Part shown: positions 6,758 to 15,055 of the stretch, in pieces
Numbering within the stretch: the first letter of the stretch is position 1
Layout of the letters: each line of letters opens with the position of its first letter
From: Hymenobacter guriensis
GTDB lineage: Bacteria; Bacteroidota; Bacteroidia; Cytophagales; Hymenobacteraceae
Assembly: GCF_015773195.1 (NCBI RefSeq)
Contig: NZ_JADWYK010000004.1
Coordinates: forward strand, 62,001-126,000
Length of the DNA: 64,000 nt
Direction of reading: 5' to 3'
The notes under the pieces: generated by a model
Databases searched by the model: none
What the model saw: the letters and a program-made list of their open reading frames with translations, nothing else
What the model was told of the DNA's origin: nothing
Made by a program: the position numbers and the translations under genes

Positions 6758-8833
6758 CTACCCCACGTTGCGCGGGATGACGGTGCCAAGGTGGGCAGCC
6801 AGCTCGTTGTCGAGGCGCTTGTAGAGCATCAGGGCTTCCAGTATTTTGTCCACGGCGGCCGGGTCGCGGGCATCGCGCAACTCCTTTTGCAGCTGGTTTA
6901 GCTCGCGCTGCACAATCTCCTTTTTCAGGCGCAGGATGGCGTTGTCGCAGGCTTCCTGAATCAGATCCAGCTCCCGGGGCACGTAAATCTGGTGGGTAGT
7001 CCAGTTGGGGCTGAGCTCGTAGCGCTCCGTAGCCAGGTCGCCGATAAGGGCGCGGATATCGGAGCGGCCGTGCTGGATGAGGGTGCGCACCTCGGGCCAG
7101 CGGCCCTGCTCCATTTCCTGCTGGCACACGTGCAGCACGTCGGCATAGAGCGGGGTGCGCAGGGGCGTTTCTTCCAGCTGGGCCAGCAGGTACTGAGCCA
7201 CGGCCACGTCGGGCGAGAGGGGCTGCGAGGCGTAGAGCACCAGCAGGCGCACCAGTTCCCGCTCGCACTGCTGCAGCACGTCGGGCATGGGCTCCAGCTC
7301 CTCCTTTTCCTCGGTGGCAAACGCACTGCTACCGCCCAGGTCCTCCGGCGAGGCGCCGTACATCAGGGCTTCAGCTTCTTCCTCGGGCGAAAGGCTTCGG
7401 GTGGCTGATTGCTGGTTTCGGGTTGCTGGTTGGCCGGTGCTATTAGCTCCACTCCCCTCGCTGCTCTGGCCGCCAGCTGCTTTACCGGAGGCGTTGCGCA
7501 CCAGCTTGTTGTACTCGGTGATGAGCACCTGCTCGTCGATGCCGAAGGCCTGGGACGTCTGCTGCAGAAACACCTGCCGCTTGATGGGGTCGGGCACCTT
7601 GGCAATGCTTTGCAGCACCTCCCGGATGGCCTCGGCCTTCTTCACCGGGTCGTGGGCGGCCTCGCGGCTCACCAGATCGGTTTTAAACTGGATGAAGTCC
7701 TGGCTGGCGCCCTCCAGGTGCTCCACGAAGCGCTGGTCGCCTACTTTGCGGATGTAGGAGTCGGGGTCGTTGCCGTCTGGGAACAGCACCACGCGCACGT
7801 TCAGCCCGCCTTCCAGCAGCATGTCAATGCCGCGCAGGGAGGCCCGGATGCCGGCCGCGTCGCCGTCGTAAAGCACCGTCACGTTGTCGGTGTAGCGCTT
7901 GAGCAGGCGGATCTGGCCGTCGGTAAGAGACGTGCCCGAGGAAGCCACCACGTTTTTGATGCCGCCCTGGTGCAAGCTCAGCACATCCAAGTAGCCCTCT
8001 ACCAGGTAGCACAGCTCCTCGGTGCGGATGGCCTGCCGCCCCTGGTAGAGGCCGTAGAGCACGTCGGACTTATGGTAGATGTCCGACTCCGGCGAGTTCA
8101 GGTACTTGGCCGTTTTGTCGTTGGGCTTGAGCGTGCGCGCCCCGAAGCCAATCACGCGGCCCGACACGTTGTGAATCGGGAACATCACGCGGCCCCGGAA
8201 CCGGTCGTAGCGGCGGCCGGTGTCCTGGCCCTGGTCGTCTTCGCGCCGGATGATGAGGCCGGTTTTCTCCAGGTACTTCTGCTCGAAGCCCGCCGCCGTG
8301 GCCGATTTCAGCAGGTCGTCCCACTGGTCGAGGGAGTAGCCCAGCTCGAAGGTTTTGATGGTAGTCTGGTTGAGGCCCCGCTGGCGCAGGTAGCTCAGCC
8401 CGATGCCCTGGCCCTCGTCGGTGCTGAGCAGCAGGCGGTGGTAGTGGTCCTTGGCCCAGTTGGAGATGATGAACTGGGAGTCCTTGTCGTTCTGGGCCAG
8501 CTGCTGCTCGGGGGTCTTTTCTTCCTCCTCTACATCAATGCCGTACTTCTTGGCCAGGTACTTCAGGGCCTCCACGTAGCTGGTGCCCTCAATGTCCATG
8601 ATGAACTGCACCACGCCGCCGGCCTTGCCGCACCCGAAGCACTTGTAGAGCCCCTTGGCTGGGGCCACCGAGAAGCTCGGCGACTTTTCGTGGTGAAATG
8701 GGCAGCAGGCCCACATATTCTGCCCCTTGCGCTTGAGGCTTACAAAGTCGCCCACCACTTCCACGATGTCGGCGTGGTGGATAATCTGATCAACGGTTTC
8801 TTTGGGGATGCGAGCCAAGGCAGTGCGGGGCAA
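6758..8833 (-). CDS. dnaG: DNA primase
   Basis: 691 residues; it makes RNA primers at the replication fork. The N-terminal CHC2 zinc finger is complete (CCPFHHEKSPSF, later KCFGCGKAGG). The catalytic core shows YHKSDVLYGL and the TOPRIM motifs LVEGYLDVLSLHQ, ASSGTSLT and VLYDGDAAGIRA. The C-terminal region (about 530-691) should contact the replicative helicase. The protein is longer than E. coli DnaG mainly because of a low-complexity linker (about residues 455-495, with ANSTGQPATRNQQSATRS). Part of that linker is encoded by an exact five-unit heptamer array at 7401-7435. A TATCTTCG element (8858-8865, minus strand) may be the promoter. Confidence 0.97.
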   Translation of the reverse strand: MPRTALARIPKETVDQIIHHADIVEVVGDFVSLKRKGQNMWACCPFHHEKSPSFSVAPAKGLYKCFGCGKAGGVVQFIMDIEGTSYVEALKYLAKKYGIDVEEEEKTPEQQLAQNDKDSQFIISNWAKDHYHRLLLSTDEGQGIGLSYLRQRGLNQTTIKTFELGYSLDQWDDLLKSATAAGFEQKYLEKTGLIIRREDDQGQDTGRRYDRFRGRVMFPIHNVSGRVIGFGARTLKPNDKTAKYLNSPESDIYHKSDVLYGLYQGRQAIRTEELCYLVEGYLDVLSLHQGGIKNVVASSGTSLTDGQIRLLKRYTDNVTVLYDGDAAGIRASLRGIDMLLEGGLNVRVVLFPDGNDPDSYIRKVGDQRFVEHLEGASQDFIQFKTDLVSREAAHDPVKKAEAIREVLQSIAKVPDPIKRQVFLQQTSQAFGIDEQVLITEYNKLVRNASGKAAGGQSSEGSGANSTGQPATRNQQSATRSLSPEEEAEALMYGASPEDLGGSSAFATEEKEELEPMPDVLQQCERELVRLLVLYASQPLSPDVAVAQYLLAQLEETPLRTPLYADVLHVCQQEMEQGRWPEVRTLIQHGRSDIRALIGDLATERYELSPNWTTHQIYVPRELDLIQEACDNAILRLKKEIVQRELNQLQKELRDARDPAAVDKILEALMLYKRLDNELAAHLGTVIPRNVG
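7401..7435. repeat. Five-heptamer array inside dnaG
   Basis: Plus-strand units GTGGCTG, ATTGCTG, GTTTCGG, GTTGCTG, GTTGGCC make exactly 35 nt; the flanking 7-mers on both sides do not fit. The units resemble the GTTGCTG/GTTTCTG arms at 51916-51996. No inverted partner is nearby. Being 35 nt, the array keeps a readable frame and encodes part of the primase linker. Confidence 0.65.
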
Positions 8834-9192
8834 CAGGTAAGCAGCAGAACGGGACGCCGAAGATACAAGGAACCCGCGGGCAGGCTGGCAACCACCCTGC
8901 TATTTCCCCGGCTCAGGGCAGCTAACAGTTGCACTTTAGTTATATGGTGCCCCTAGGCTGCTTCTCGACTGCCTCTAGACTGCTTCTAGACTTTGCTCAG
9001 GGAAAGCCCCTGCCAAGTGGCTGACAGAATAGAAGTATACCAGGAGCTGGGCCGGCTAACTGTCATGCTTCATCTGGCGTCCGCTTTTCGAAGCATCTTG
9101 GTAGTGTAGTAAACCCAACGAAGCGGTAGAGATGCTTCGGCTATGCGGACGCCAGATGAAGCATGACGTTCTGTTTATGTCCAAAGCGTACT
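8834..9192. other. Gene-free interval with an 11-bp tandem repeat and a long palindrome
   Basis: Between the starts/ends of dnaG and the luciferase-like gene there is no plausible coding sequence. It holds the dnaG upstream region, three 11-bp units (GGCTGCTTCTC, GACTGCCTCTA, GACTGCTTCTA at 8956-8988), and the long palindrome at 9062-9167. Confidence 0.7.
9062..9167. repeat. Long palindrome, GTCATGCT / CGAAGCGGTAG family
   Basis: A perfect 23-bp stem pairs 9062-9084 with 9145-9167 (outer end GTCATGCTTCATC). A second, imperfect inner stem involves the core CGAAGCGGTAGAGATGCTTC at 9119-9138. The same core is present, base for base, in the palindrome at 31944-32032. REP-like intergenic element. 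Confidence 0.85.
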
Positions 9193-10206
9193 TCACCCCA
9201 GCAGCGGCTTCACCTGCTCGCCCAGCAGCTCAATGGCGCGGAGCAGCTTTTCGGGGGTCAGGTCGGCGTTGTCCATCTGGAAGGTGACGCGGCTTACCCC
9301 GCCCAGCGCCTCGGCGTGGCGCAGAATCTTGGCGGCTACTTCCTCGGGGTTGCCCACCAGCAGTGCCCCGCGGGGGCCGCGCTGGGCCTCGAAGTGGCCG
9401 GGCGTGACGGGCGGCCAGCCCCGCTCCCGCCCGATGCGGGTGAAGGTGCGGGCGTAGCCGGGGTAGTAGTCGGCTATGGCCTGCTCGGTGGTTTCAGCCA
9501 CGTAGCCCAGGGAGTGCAGGCCCACCTGCAGCTGCTCGGGGGCGAAGCCGGCTTGCTTGCCGGCCTCCCGGTAAAGGTCGATGAGGGGGCGGAAGCGGTG
9601 GGTTTCGCCCCCGATGATGGCCACCATCAGCGGCAGGCCCATAGCTCCGGCCCGCACAAACGACTCGGGCGTGCCGCCCACCCCGCGCCAGATAGGCAGC
9701 TGCGCCTGCAGGGGACGCGGATACACCGCCTGCCCCGTGAGGGCCGGCCGGAACCGCCCCGACCAGCGTACCTGCTCCTGGTCGCGGATCTGCAGCAGCA
9801 AAGCCAGCTTTTCCTCGAACAGGGCGTCGTAATCGTGCAGATTTAGGCCGAATAGTGGGAAGGCTTCGGTGAAGGAGCCGCGGCCCACCACGAGCTCGGC
9901 GCGGCCGTTGCTGAGCAGATCGAGGGTAGAAAACTCCTGAAACACACGCACCGGGTCGGCGGCACTGAGCACGGTTACGGCGCTTCCCAGTCGGATGCGC
10001 TGAGTAAGCGAGGCTGCCGCGCCCAGAATCACGGCCGTGGCCGAGTCGAGGAACTCGCGGCGGTGGTGCTCCCCAATGCCGAAGAAGTCAAGCCCAACCT
10101 GGTCAGCCCGCTCAATGCGCCCGAGGAGCTGGCGCAGGGCTGTGGCGTTGTCGGAGGCGGTGCCACCCGTGGGGGCCGCGGCAAAACTATCAATGCCAAG
10201 CTGCAT
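9193..10206 (-). CDS. Luciferase-like (LLM class) flavin-dependent oxidoreductase
   Basis: 337 residues from an ATG giving MQLGIDSFAAAPTGG, the typical beta-1 start of the bacterial-luciferase TIM barrel. Motifs include FFGIGEHHRREFLDSATAVI, IRLGSAVTVLSAADPVR, GRAELVVGRGSF and YPGYARTFTRIGRERGW. Such enzymes use reduced FMN (or F420) to oxidise a small substrate in the cytoplasm. The closest match by motif is the group annotated as MsnO8-like or CE1758-family oxidoreductases; the substrate is unknown. The 46 bases upstream carry a heptamer array. Confidence 0.92.
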   Translation of the reverse strand: MQLGIDSFAAAPTGGTASDNATALRQLLGRIERADQVGLDFFGIGEHHRREFLDSATAVILGAAASLTQRIRLGSAVTVLSAADPVRVFQEFSTLDLLSNGRAELVVGRGSFTEAFPLFGLNLHDYDALFEEKLALLLQIRDQEQVRWSGRFRPALTGQAVYPRPLQAQLPIWRGVGGTPESFVRAGAMGLPLMVAIIGGETHRFRPLIDLYREAGKQAGFAPEQLQVGLHSLGYVAETTEQAIADYYPGYARTFTRIGRERGWPPVTPGHFEAQRGPRGALLVGNPEEVAAKILRHAEALGGVSRVTFQMDNADLTPEKLLRAIELLGEQVKPLLG

Positions 10207-10248
10207 AATCTTCAGGAGAGAAGGTGAGTTGCTACAACCGGCGCGGGC

Positions 10249-10337
10249 GTTGTTGGTTCTCAGTTGCCAGTTACCAGTTGCCAGACTCGAAGTACTCCGA
10301 CCTGACAACCGGCAACTGAGAACGGGCAACTCAATAA
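10249..10337. repeat. Heptamer-array inverted repeat, GTTGCCA type
   Basis: Left arm 10249-10283: GTTGTTG, GTTCTCA, GTTGCCA, GTTACCA, GTTGCCA (five units, 35 nt). Right arm read on the minus strand from 10337: TTATTGA, GTTGCCC, GTTCTCA, GTTGCCG, GTTGTCA. Nineteen bases separate the arms. The stop codon of the downstream minus-strand gene (10331-10333) lies in the outermost unit. Confidence 0.85.
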
Positions 10338-11614
10338 TTCCGGCTGGCGGTGGTTTCGGGGATGATAACCACGTAGTCGTAGCCCAGGATGGTGGCCTGC
10401 AGCTCCTGATCGGCTACGGGCATATTCTGGCGGAGCATGGCGCGGCGCAGGGGGCGCAGGTCGAACACCTGCCAGGCAGTGCCGGCGGGCGTGGCGGCCA
10501 TAAAGGGCTTTACCATGGCCTCATCGGTGTGCGAGTACTGGGCTACGTTCTTGCTGAAGTCGTCGGGGTTGGCGCCGCCTACCTGGGTGCCCTGCTTGCC
10601 GATGACGAAGATGTGCAGGGTTTTCTGGTCGTGCATGTCGGCCAGGTTCACGGCCAAGTTGCCCACGTCGTAGATGTCGCCCCAGATGCTGCGGCCGCGC
10701 CCCAGGTGGTAGGCCCCGAACTTGAAGAGCATAGCGGGCAAGGGCTGGCCGACCGTCTGGTAGGGCTGCAGCTCCTGCAGCAGGTTGCGCTTCATGAGGT
10801 TGATGCGGGTTTGGTGGGCCCCGGGCTTGCCAGCGTAGTTGAGTTGGAAGATGGCCACGCTGGCTTCAAAGTCCTGTAGCATCCGGCGCACCTCGGGGCT
10901 TTCTTTTTGGGTGGCGGCACGCAGACTATCCAGGGTGGCGGGGCGCAGCGTGTTCACCGTGGAGCGGTTGTAGGTACCGGCCACCATGTCGGCGCGGTCC
11001 TGGGCCTGGAAGGTGGCGGCCGTTTTGCGCAGGTAGGCCTTGGCCGTTTTGCTTTTCGTTTGATCGGCCATCAGGCCCAGCAGCCGGCCCGGGGTGGCGG
11101 CACCCACCTGCTCTATGCCCACTAGGGCGGTGCCCTGAGCCCGGAGGCTACGCACCAGCTCAAATTCCTCGACCCAGCTATAAAACGACAGATTCATCGG
11201 GTACTGCCGGCTGAAGGCCGTGGGCAAACCGGGCTGACTGGCCAGCTGGCTCAGGTCGCGGGCCTGGTACCGGTCTATTTCGGCCACGTACACCTTGGGC
11301 TTCAGCACCTCGGCCACAGCCGTGGCAAACGCCGGAATCTGGGCCATACCGTGGTCTTCGCCCAGCAGCACAAGCTGGCTTTTCTGGATATCCTGCCGGA
11401 GCTTGTCCCAACCCGCACCGCTGAATTGGGTGCCGCTCTGGGTGAGGGCAAACTGATGCTTATGCAGCAGGCGCTGGAACGTGGTATCGGAAGCCGGGGC
11501 CGGGCGCTGGGCCTGGGCGGCGGGGCTGGATGCCAGGGCAAAACCCAGGGAAGCCAGGCCGGTGAGGCGGCGGGCGAAAGTGCGCAGGGCAGAAGGCAGA
11601 AACGTGCGGGGCAT
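10331..11614 (-). CDS. Secreted protein with erythromycin-esterase/ChaN-like features
   Basis: 427 residues from an ATG giving MPRTFLPSALRTFARR, followed by a signal peptide (about 1-35, ending SSPAAQAQ). The mature part contains LVLLGEDHGMAQIPAFATAV and later GIEQVGAATPG, MLFKFGAYHLGRG. The GE-x-HG motif and the distal GAYH resemble the metal-site motifs of the erythromycin esterase/ChaN/TraB superfamily, so a periplasmic hydrolase is plausible but only by motif. The start is preceded by no recognisable TAnnTTTG. The last codons run into the heptamer array at 10249-10337. Function not proven. Confidence 0.8.
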   Translation of the reverse strand: MPRTFLPSALRTFARRLTGLASLGFALASSPAAQAQRPAPASDTTFQRLLHKHQFALTQSGTQFSGAGWDKLRQDIQKSQLVLLGEDHGMAQIPAFATAVAEVLKPKVYVAEIDRYQARDLSQLASQPGLPTAFSRQYPMNLSFYSWVEEFELVRSLRAQGTALVGIEQVGAATPGRLLGLMADQTKSKTAKAYLRKTAATFQAQDRADMVAGTYNRSTVNTLRPATLDSLRAATQKESPEVRRMLQDFEASVAIFQLNYAGKPGAHQTRINLMKRNLLQELQPYQTVGQPLPAMLFKFGAYHLGRGRSIWGDIYDVGNLAVNLADMHDQKTLHIFVIGKQGTQVGGANPDDFSKNVAQYSHTDEAMVKPFMAATPAGTAWQVFDLRPLRRAMLRQNMPVADQELQATILGYDYVVIIPETTASRNY

Positions 11615-11754
11615 GGCGGAGGGCTGGAAGGAAAGATTCGAGGGAGAGAAAGAAGAACTGACCCAAAGAAATTGCAGAGCTTTAGGCTCCCGAAAAGTAT
11701 TCGACCAAGTAGCGGCCCCACACCACCAAAGCTTGAGTTGTCCTCCCATTTTTG

Positions 11755-12852
11755 ATGCCTCTCCCCCGCGCGCTATCGTTCTTCCGCTGGCAACAGCTTA
11801 GCGCCCGCACCACCACGCTGCTGCTGCAAGGGCTGCTGTGGGCGCTGCTGGCGGGATTCTACTTTGCGTGGAACAACCGCCCCAACTTTCACTTCGACGG
11901 GCCGGTGTGCCCGCTGGTAGCTCTGCAGATGGGCTTTGCCATTCTGCTTTTCAATAGCCTGGTCTACCTCATTATTCCGCGCTGGCTGCTGCAGGGGCAG
12001 CACTGGCGGGCACTGGCGGGCGGCGTGGCCCTGCTCTACGCCTTTCAGCTCTGGATGTATGCGGGCTCCCGCCTGGCCGAAGCCTATTTGCCGCTGGCCC
12101 CCGACCTGCGCCAGTTGCTGCACACGTTCTACGTAGCCGATTTCTGGCCCAGCCTGCTGAGTCCGTTCCGGCAGCTGAGCATGGGGATGCACCTGCTGGC
12201 CGTGCTACTGTTTCCGGTGCTCATCAGCTTTCTGGCGTACGCGCTGGTGGTGGACCGGCGGCGGCTGGCTTTGGAGCGCGACCATCTGCGCCTGGAGCTC
12301 AGCTACCTCAAGTCTCAGATCAACCCGCAGTTCCTGTTCAATACCCTCGGGAGCCTGCACCAGCTCACCCGCACCCGCGATGCCCGCGCCCCCGACGTAG
12401 TACTGCACCTGGCCGACCTGATGCGCTACACCCTCTACGAAACCGATACGGAGCGGGTGTTGCTCAGCCGGGAGCTGGAATTCCTGGACGACTACCTGGC
12501 CCTGGAGCGCCTGCGCCACCCCGAGGTAGCCGTAAGCCACGAAGTGCGGGGCGCGGCCACCACCCAGCAGCTGGCACCCCTGCTGCTGCACCCGTTTCTG
12601 GAGCGGCTGTTTGCCGGGCTGAATGCTTCGGCGACGGCCGCGCATATTTCCAGCCAGGTAGACGTGCAGCCGCAGGAAGTTACGCTCACCCTCACGCGGG
12701 CTACCGCCGCGCCCCTGCCCCTCACCTACCGCCTCGATACTTCTGTGCAGGCCGCCCTGCGCCGCCTGGCGCTGCAGTACCCCGGCCGCCACACCGCCAC
12801 CCTCACCGAAGACGGCCGGCACGTTCACGTTCACCTGCACATTCAGCTCTGA
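11755..12852 (+). CDS. LytS-family histidine kinase homologue, apparently catalytically degenerate
   Basis: 365 residues, first gene of a three-gene LytS/LytS/LytTR operon (1 base before the next ATG). Four or five transmembrane helices span about residues 20-155, followed by a coiled-coil (VVDRRRLALERDHLRLEL) and the His_kinase domain. The phospho-acceptor motif reads SQINPQFLFNTLG: the expected His is Gln192. The N-box normally reading PFVENAFKHG is HPFLERLFAGL, and no glycine-rich G-box is visible. It should therefore neither autophosphorylate nor bind ATP normally, and may act as a sensor or allosteric partner of the intact kinase that follows. An in-frame TTG lies just before the ATG. 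Confidence 0.88.
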   Translation: MPLPRALSFFRWQQLSARTTTLLLQGLLWALLAGFYFAWNNRPNFHFDGPVCPLVALQMGFAILLFNSLVYLIIPRWLLQGQHWRALAGGVALLYAFQLWMYAGSRLAEAYLPLAPDLRQLLHTFYVADFWPSLLSPFRQLSMGMHLLAVLLFPVLISFLAYALVVDRRRLALERDHLRLELSYLKSQINPQFLFNTLGSLHQLTRTRDARAPDVVLHLADLMRYTLYETDTERVLLSRELEFLDDYLALERLRHPEVAVSHEVRGAATTQQLAPLLLHPFLERLFAGLNASATAAHISSQVDVQPQEVTLTLTRATAAPLPLTYRLDTSVQAALRRLALQYPGRHTATLTEDGRHVHVHLHIQL

Positions 12853-12853
12853 T

Positions 12854-14002
12854 ATGACCCTGGCTGGTTTTCCTGTTCGGCAATATCTGAGTGCTCGGGC
12901 TGGCCGCGTGCTCCGGCACCTGGTGCTCTGGGGCCTGTTTGTGGGCTACGAGTACGCCGTGTTCAGCCAGTGGCAGGAAAGCCCGTTGGTTACTTGGGGG
13001 TTTGTGGTGAAGGACACGCTGGCTACGGTGGCGGGGTTCTACTTTTTCTCTCTGGTGATGCTGCCGCGCTGGCTGCTGGGGCGGCGCTGGGGGCTCACGC
13101 TGCTGGGTATCCTCGGCATTTACTACGGCTGGGCGCTGCTTTCCTACGCCTACTACGCCCTGCTCGACGCCCACGGCCTCATTTCCAAGGATGCCTACAG
13201 CTACATGCACCGCTTTCTGGATGGCAGCCTGTGGCAGGGCGTGTTTTCCTGGCGCAGCGTGAGCATGGGCCTGAGCGACTTCGTGGTGACGGTGGTGCCG
13301 CCCATTCTGCTGCGCTTTATTCAGTTTCTGCTGCGCAGCAGCAACCGCAGCCTGCACCTGCAGCGCGAAAACCTCCACCTGGAAGTCAACTTTCTGAAGG
13401 CCCAGGTGAATCCGCATTTTCTCTTCAACACCCTCAACAACCTGTACCTGATGGTGGTGAAGCAGGACGAGCGCGCCCCCGACATGGTGCAGCACCTCGC
13501 CCATCTGATGCACTACACCGTGTATGAGGCTGAGGCGGCCCTGGTGCCACTAAGCCAGGAGCTGGGGTTTCTGGAGGCGTACCTGGAGCTGGAGCGCCTG
13601 CGCTACGGCCAGAAGGTGAGCATCCGCTACCAGTCGCCTACTGCGGGAACTCACTTGCTCCTCACGCCCCTGCTGTTCTTTCCATTCGTGGAAAACGCCT
13701 TCAAGCACGGCGTCGACAGCAGCCTGGATGCTTCCTGGGTAGCTATTACGCTGGACGTGGTGGGTCAGGAGCTGCGTTTTGCGGTGCAAAACAGCTTCAG
13801 CCCCGGGGCGTCTGATCGGGCGTTTGGGGGCGTGGGCATTGCCAACGTGCGCAAGCGCCTGGCTTTGCACTACGCGCCTCAGGACTACCAGCTGACCATT
13901 ACCCAAGACCCCGACGCCCACACCTACGCCGTAAACCTCACCCTGCGCCTAGCTCCGGCGCCCGCGCCTGCCGCACTGCTTACTCCTGTTTCTGCCTCAT
14001 GA
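12854..14002 (+). CDS. LytS-family sensor histidine kinase
   Basis: 382 residues. Four membrane helices occupy about residues 15-165. The kinase domain is intact: phospho-acceptor His188 in KAQVNPHFLFNTLNNLY, N-box FPFVENAFKHGVDSS, and G-box GGVGIANVRKRLALHY. It overlaps the response regulator gene by ATGA (13999-14002), so translation is probably coupled. Expected to phosphorylate that LytTR regulator in response to an unknown envelope signal. The degenerate kinase homologue encoded one base upstream suggests a heterodimer. Confidence 0.94.
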   Translation: MTLAGFPVRQYLSARAGRVLRHLVLWGLFVGYEYAVFSQWQESPLVTWGFVVKDTLATVAGFYFFSLVMLPRWLLGRRWGLTLLGILGIYYGWALLSYAYYALLDAHGLISKDAYSYMHRFLDGSLWQGVFSWRSVSMGLSDFVVTVVPPILLRFIQFLLRSSNRSLHLQRENLHLEVNFLKAQVNPHFLFNTLNNLYLMVVKQDERAPDMVQHLAHLMHYTVYEAEAALVPLSQELGFLEAYLELERLRYGQKVSIRYQSPTAGTHLLLTPLLFFPFVENAFKHGVDSSLDASWVAITLDVVGQELRFAVQNSFSPGASDRAFGGVGIANVRKRLALHYAPQDYQLTITQDPDAHTYAVNLTLRLAPAPAPAALLTPVSAS

Positions 14003-14697
14003 TCAACTGCCTGATAATCGACGACGAGCCGTTTGCCCGCGAGCTGCTGCAAAGCTACGTGGCCCAGATGCCCAGCCTGAACCTGGTGGCCAGCTGCGAG
14101 CATGTGTTCGAGGCTCTGGAGGTGCTCCAGCAGCAGCGCATCGACCTGCTGTTCTCCGACATCAACATGCCCCAGGTGAACGGACTGGAGTTTATTCGCT
14201 CGCTGCACAACGCGCCCTACGTCATCTTCGTCACGGCCTCGCCCCACCACGCGCTGGAAGGCTACGAGCTCGACGCGCTGGACTATGTGGTGAAGCCCGT
14301 ATCATTCCCGCGCTTTATGAAGGCCGTGAACAAAGCCCTGACGGTAGTCAACAGCCGGCCGGCAGCCGTGGCCGCGCCGGAGCCGCAGTTTCTGTTCGTG
14401 AAGGAAGGTCACTCCCTGCGGCGGGTACTGTTCGATGAAATCTACTACATCGAGGGCATGAAGGACTACATCCGCATCGTGCTCAAAAACCAGATGATTA
14501 TCACCTACCTGCGCATGAGCCGGGTGGAAGATCAGCTGCCCGCCGCGCGTTTCATCCGCATCCAGAAGTCCTACATCGTGCGCCTCGACGCCATCCGGGC
14601 CATCAGCGGCAACGAGGTAGAGCTCTACGACCTGCCCGAGAAGCTGCCCATCGGCAAGCAGCACAAGGAAGCCCTGCTGGCCCAGTTCGGGTTGTAA
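13999..14697 (+). CDS. LytTR-family response regulator
   Basis: 232 residues. The receiver domain (about 1-118) has the acidic IIDDEP, phospho-acceptor Asp54 in LLFSDINMPQVNG, the conserved Thr in VIFVTAS and Lys in YVVKPVSFPRF. The C-terminal LytTR DNA-binding domain (about 130-230) shows FVKEGHSLRRVLFDEIYYIE, YLRMSRVEDQL and FIRIQKSYIVRLDAI. It is the output of the LytS-type kinase pair encoded directly upstream. Target promoters usually carry two short direct repeats; I could not identify one with confidence. Confidence 0.96.
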   Translation: MINCLIIDDEPFARELLQSYVAQMPSLNLVASCEHVFEALEVLQQQRIDLLFSDINMPQVNGLEFIRSLHNAPYVIFVTASPHHALEGYELDALDYVVKPVSFPRFMKAVNKALTVVNSRPAAVAAPEPQFLFVKEGHSLRRVLFDEIYYIEGMKDYIRIVLKNQMIITYLRMSRVEDQLPAARFIRIQKSYIVRLDAIRAISGNEVELYDLPEKLPIGKQHKEALLAQFGL

Positions 14698-14728
14698 CCT
14701 ATTTGTTTAAAGGTCATTATGCGCCAAT

Positions 14729-14969
14729 AGCACGTCATTCCGAGCAAAGTCGAGGAATCTCGCGTGCTGACGTTGTGGGAGTATGAACGGTGTAGAGACG
14801 CGTATTCGCGTCTCATCGTTGAACAACCGGTACCGCGCCATTCGCTTAAACACTGTCAGCACCCAAAGGCTAGAGGAGCTAACGACGAGACTGTTCTGGG
14901 CCATATGGCCCAAGTAGCACTACAACGTCAGCACGCAAGATTCCTCAGCTTCACTCGGAATGACGTGCT
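14729..14969. repeat. Long palindrome with a nested GTAGAGACGCG repeat
   Basis: Arms of 48 nt (14729-14776 and 14922-14969) pair almost throughout, with outer ends AGCACGTCATTCCGAG and CTCGGAATGACGTGCT. The 145-nt loop contains GTAGAGACGCG and CGCGTCTC (14792-14814), the core of the repeat at 2139-2250. It therefore looks like one dispersed repeat inserted in another. Confidence 0.8.
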
Positions 14970-15018
14970 ATGGAGCCGTCGTTCTACGCCGCTGCAACCG
15001 CCGCCCCGGTTTCCGGGT

Positions 15019-15026
15019 TATCTTTG
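15019..15026 (+). promoter_or_regulatory. TATCTTTG -7 element for mrp
   Basis: Exact match to TAnnTTTG, 29 bases before the mrp ATG. Confidence 0.7.
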
Positions 15027-15055
15027 CATCCGTATTCCCCCGATTGACTTATCGA

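Larger units (their letters stand above)
14698..15055. other. Gene-free interval filled by a long palindrome
   Basis: No credible coding sequence is present between the LytTR regulator and mrp. Most of it is the palindrome at 14729-14969; the mrp promoter occupies the last part. Confidence 0.75.

Noticed and set aside
7409-8956. Long plus-strand frame of 515 codons
   Set aside because: It is antisense to dnaG, whose motifs are unambiguous. High-GC codon bias creates long shadow frames on the opposite strand here and at many other genes (for example 47321-48847, 19481-20818).
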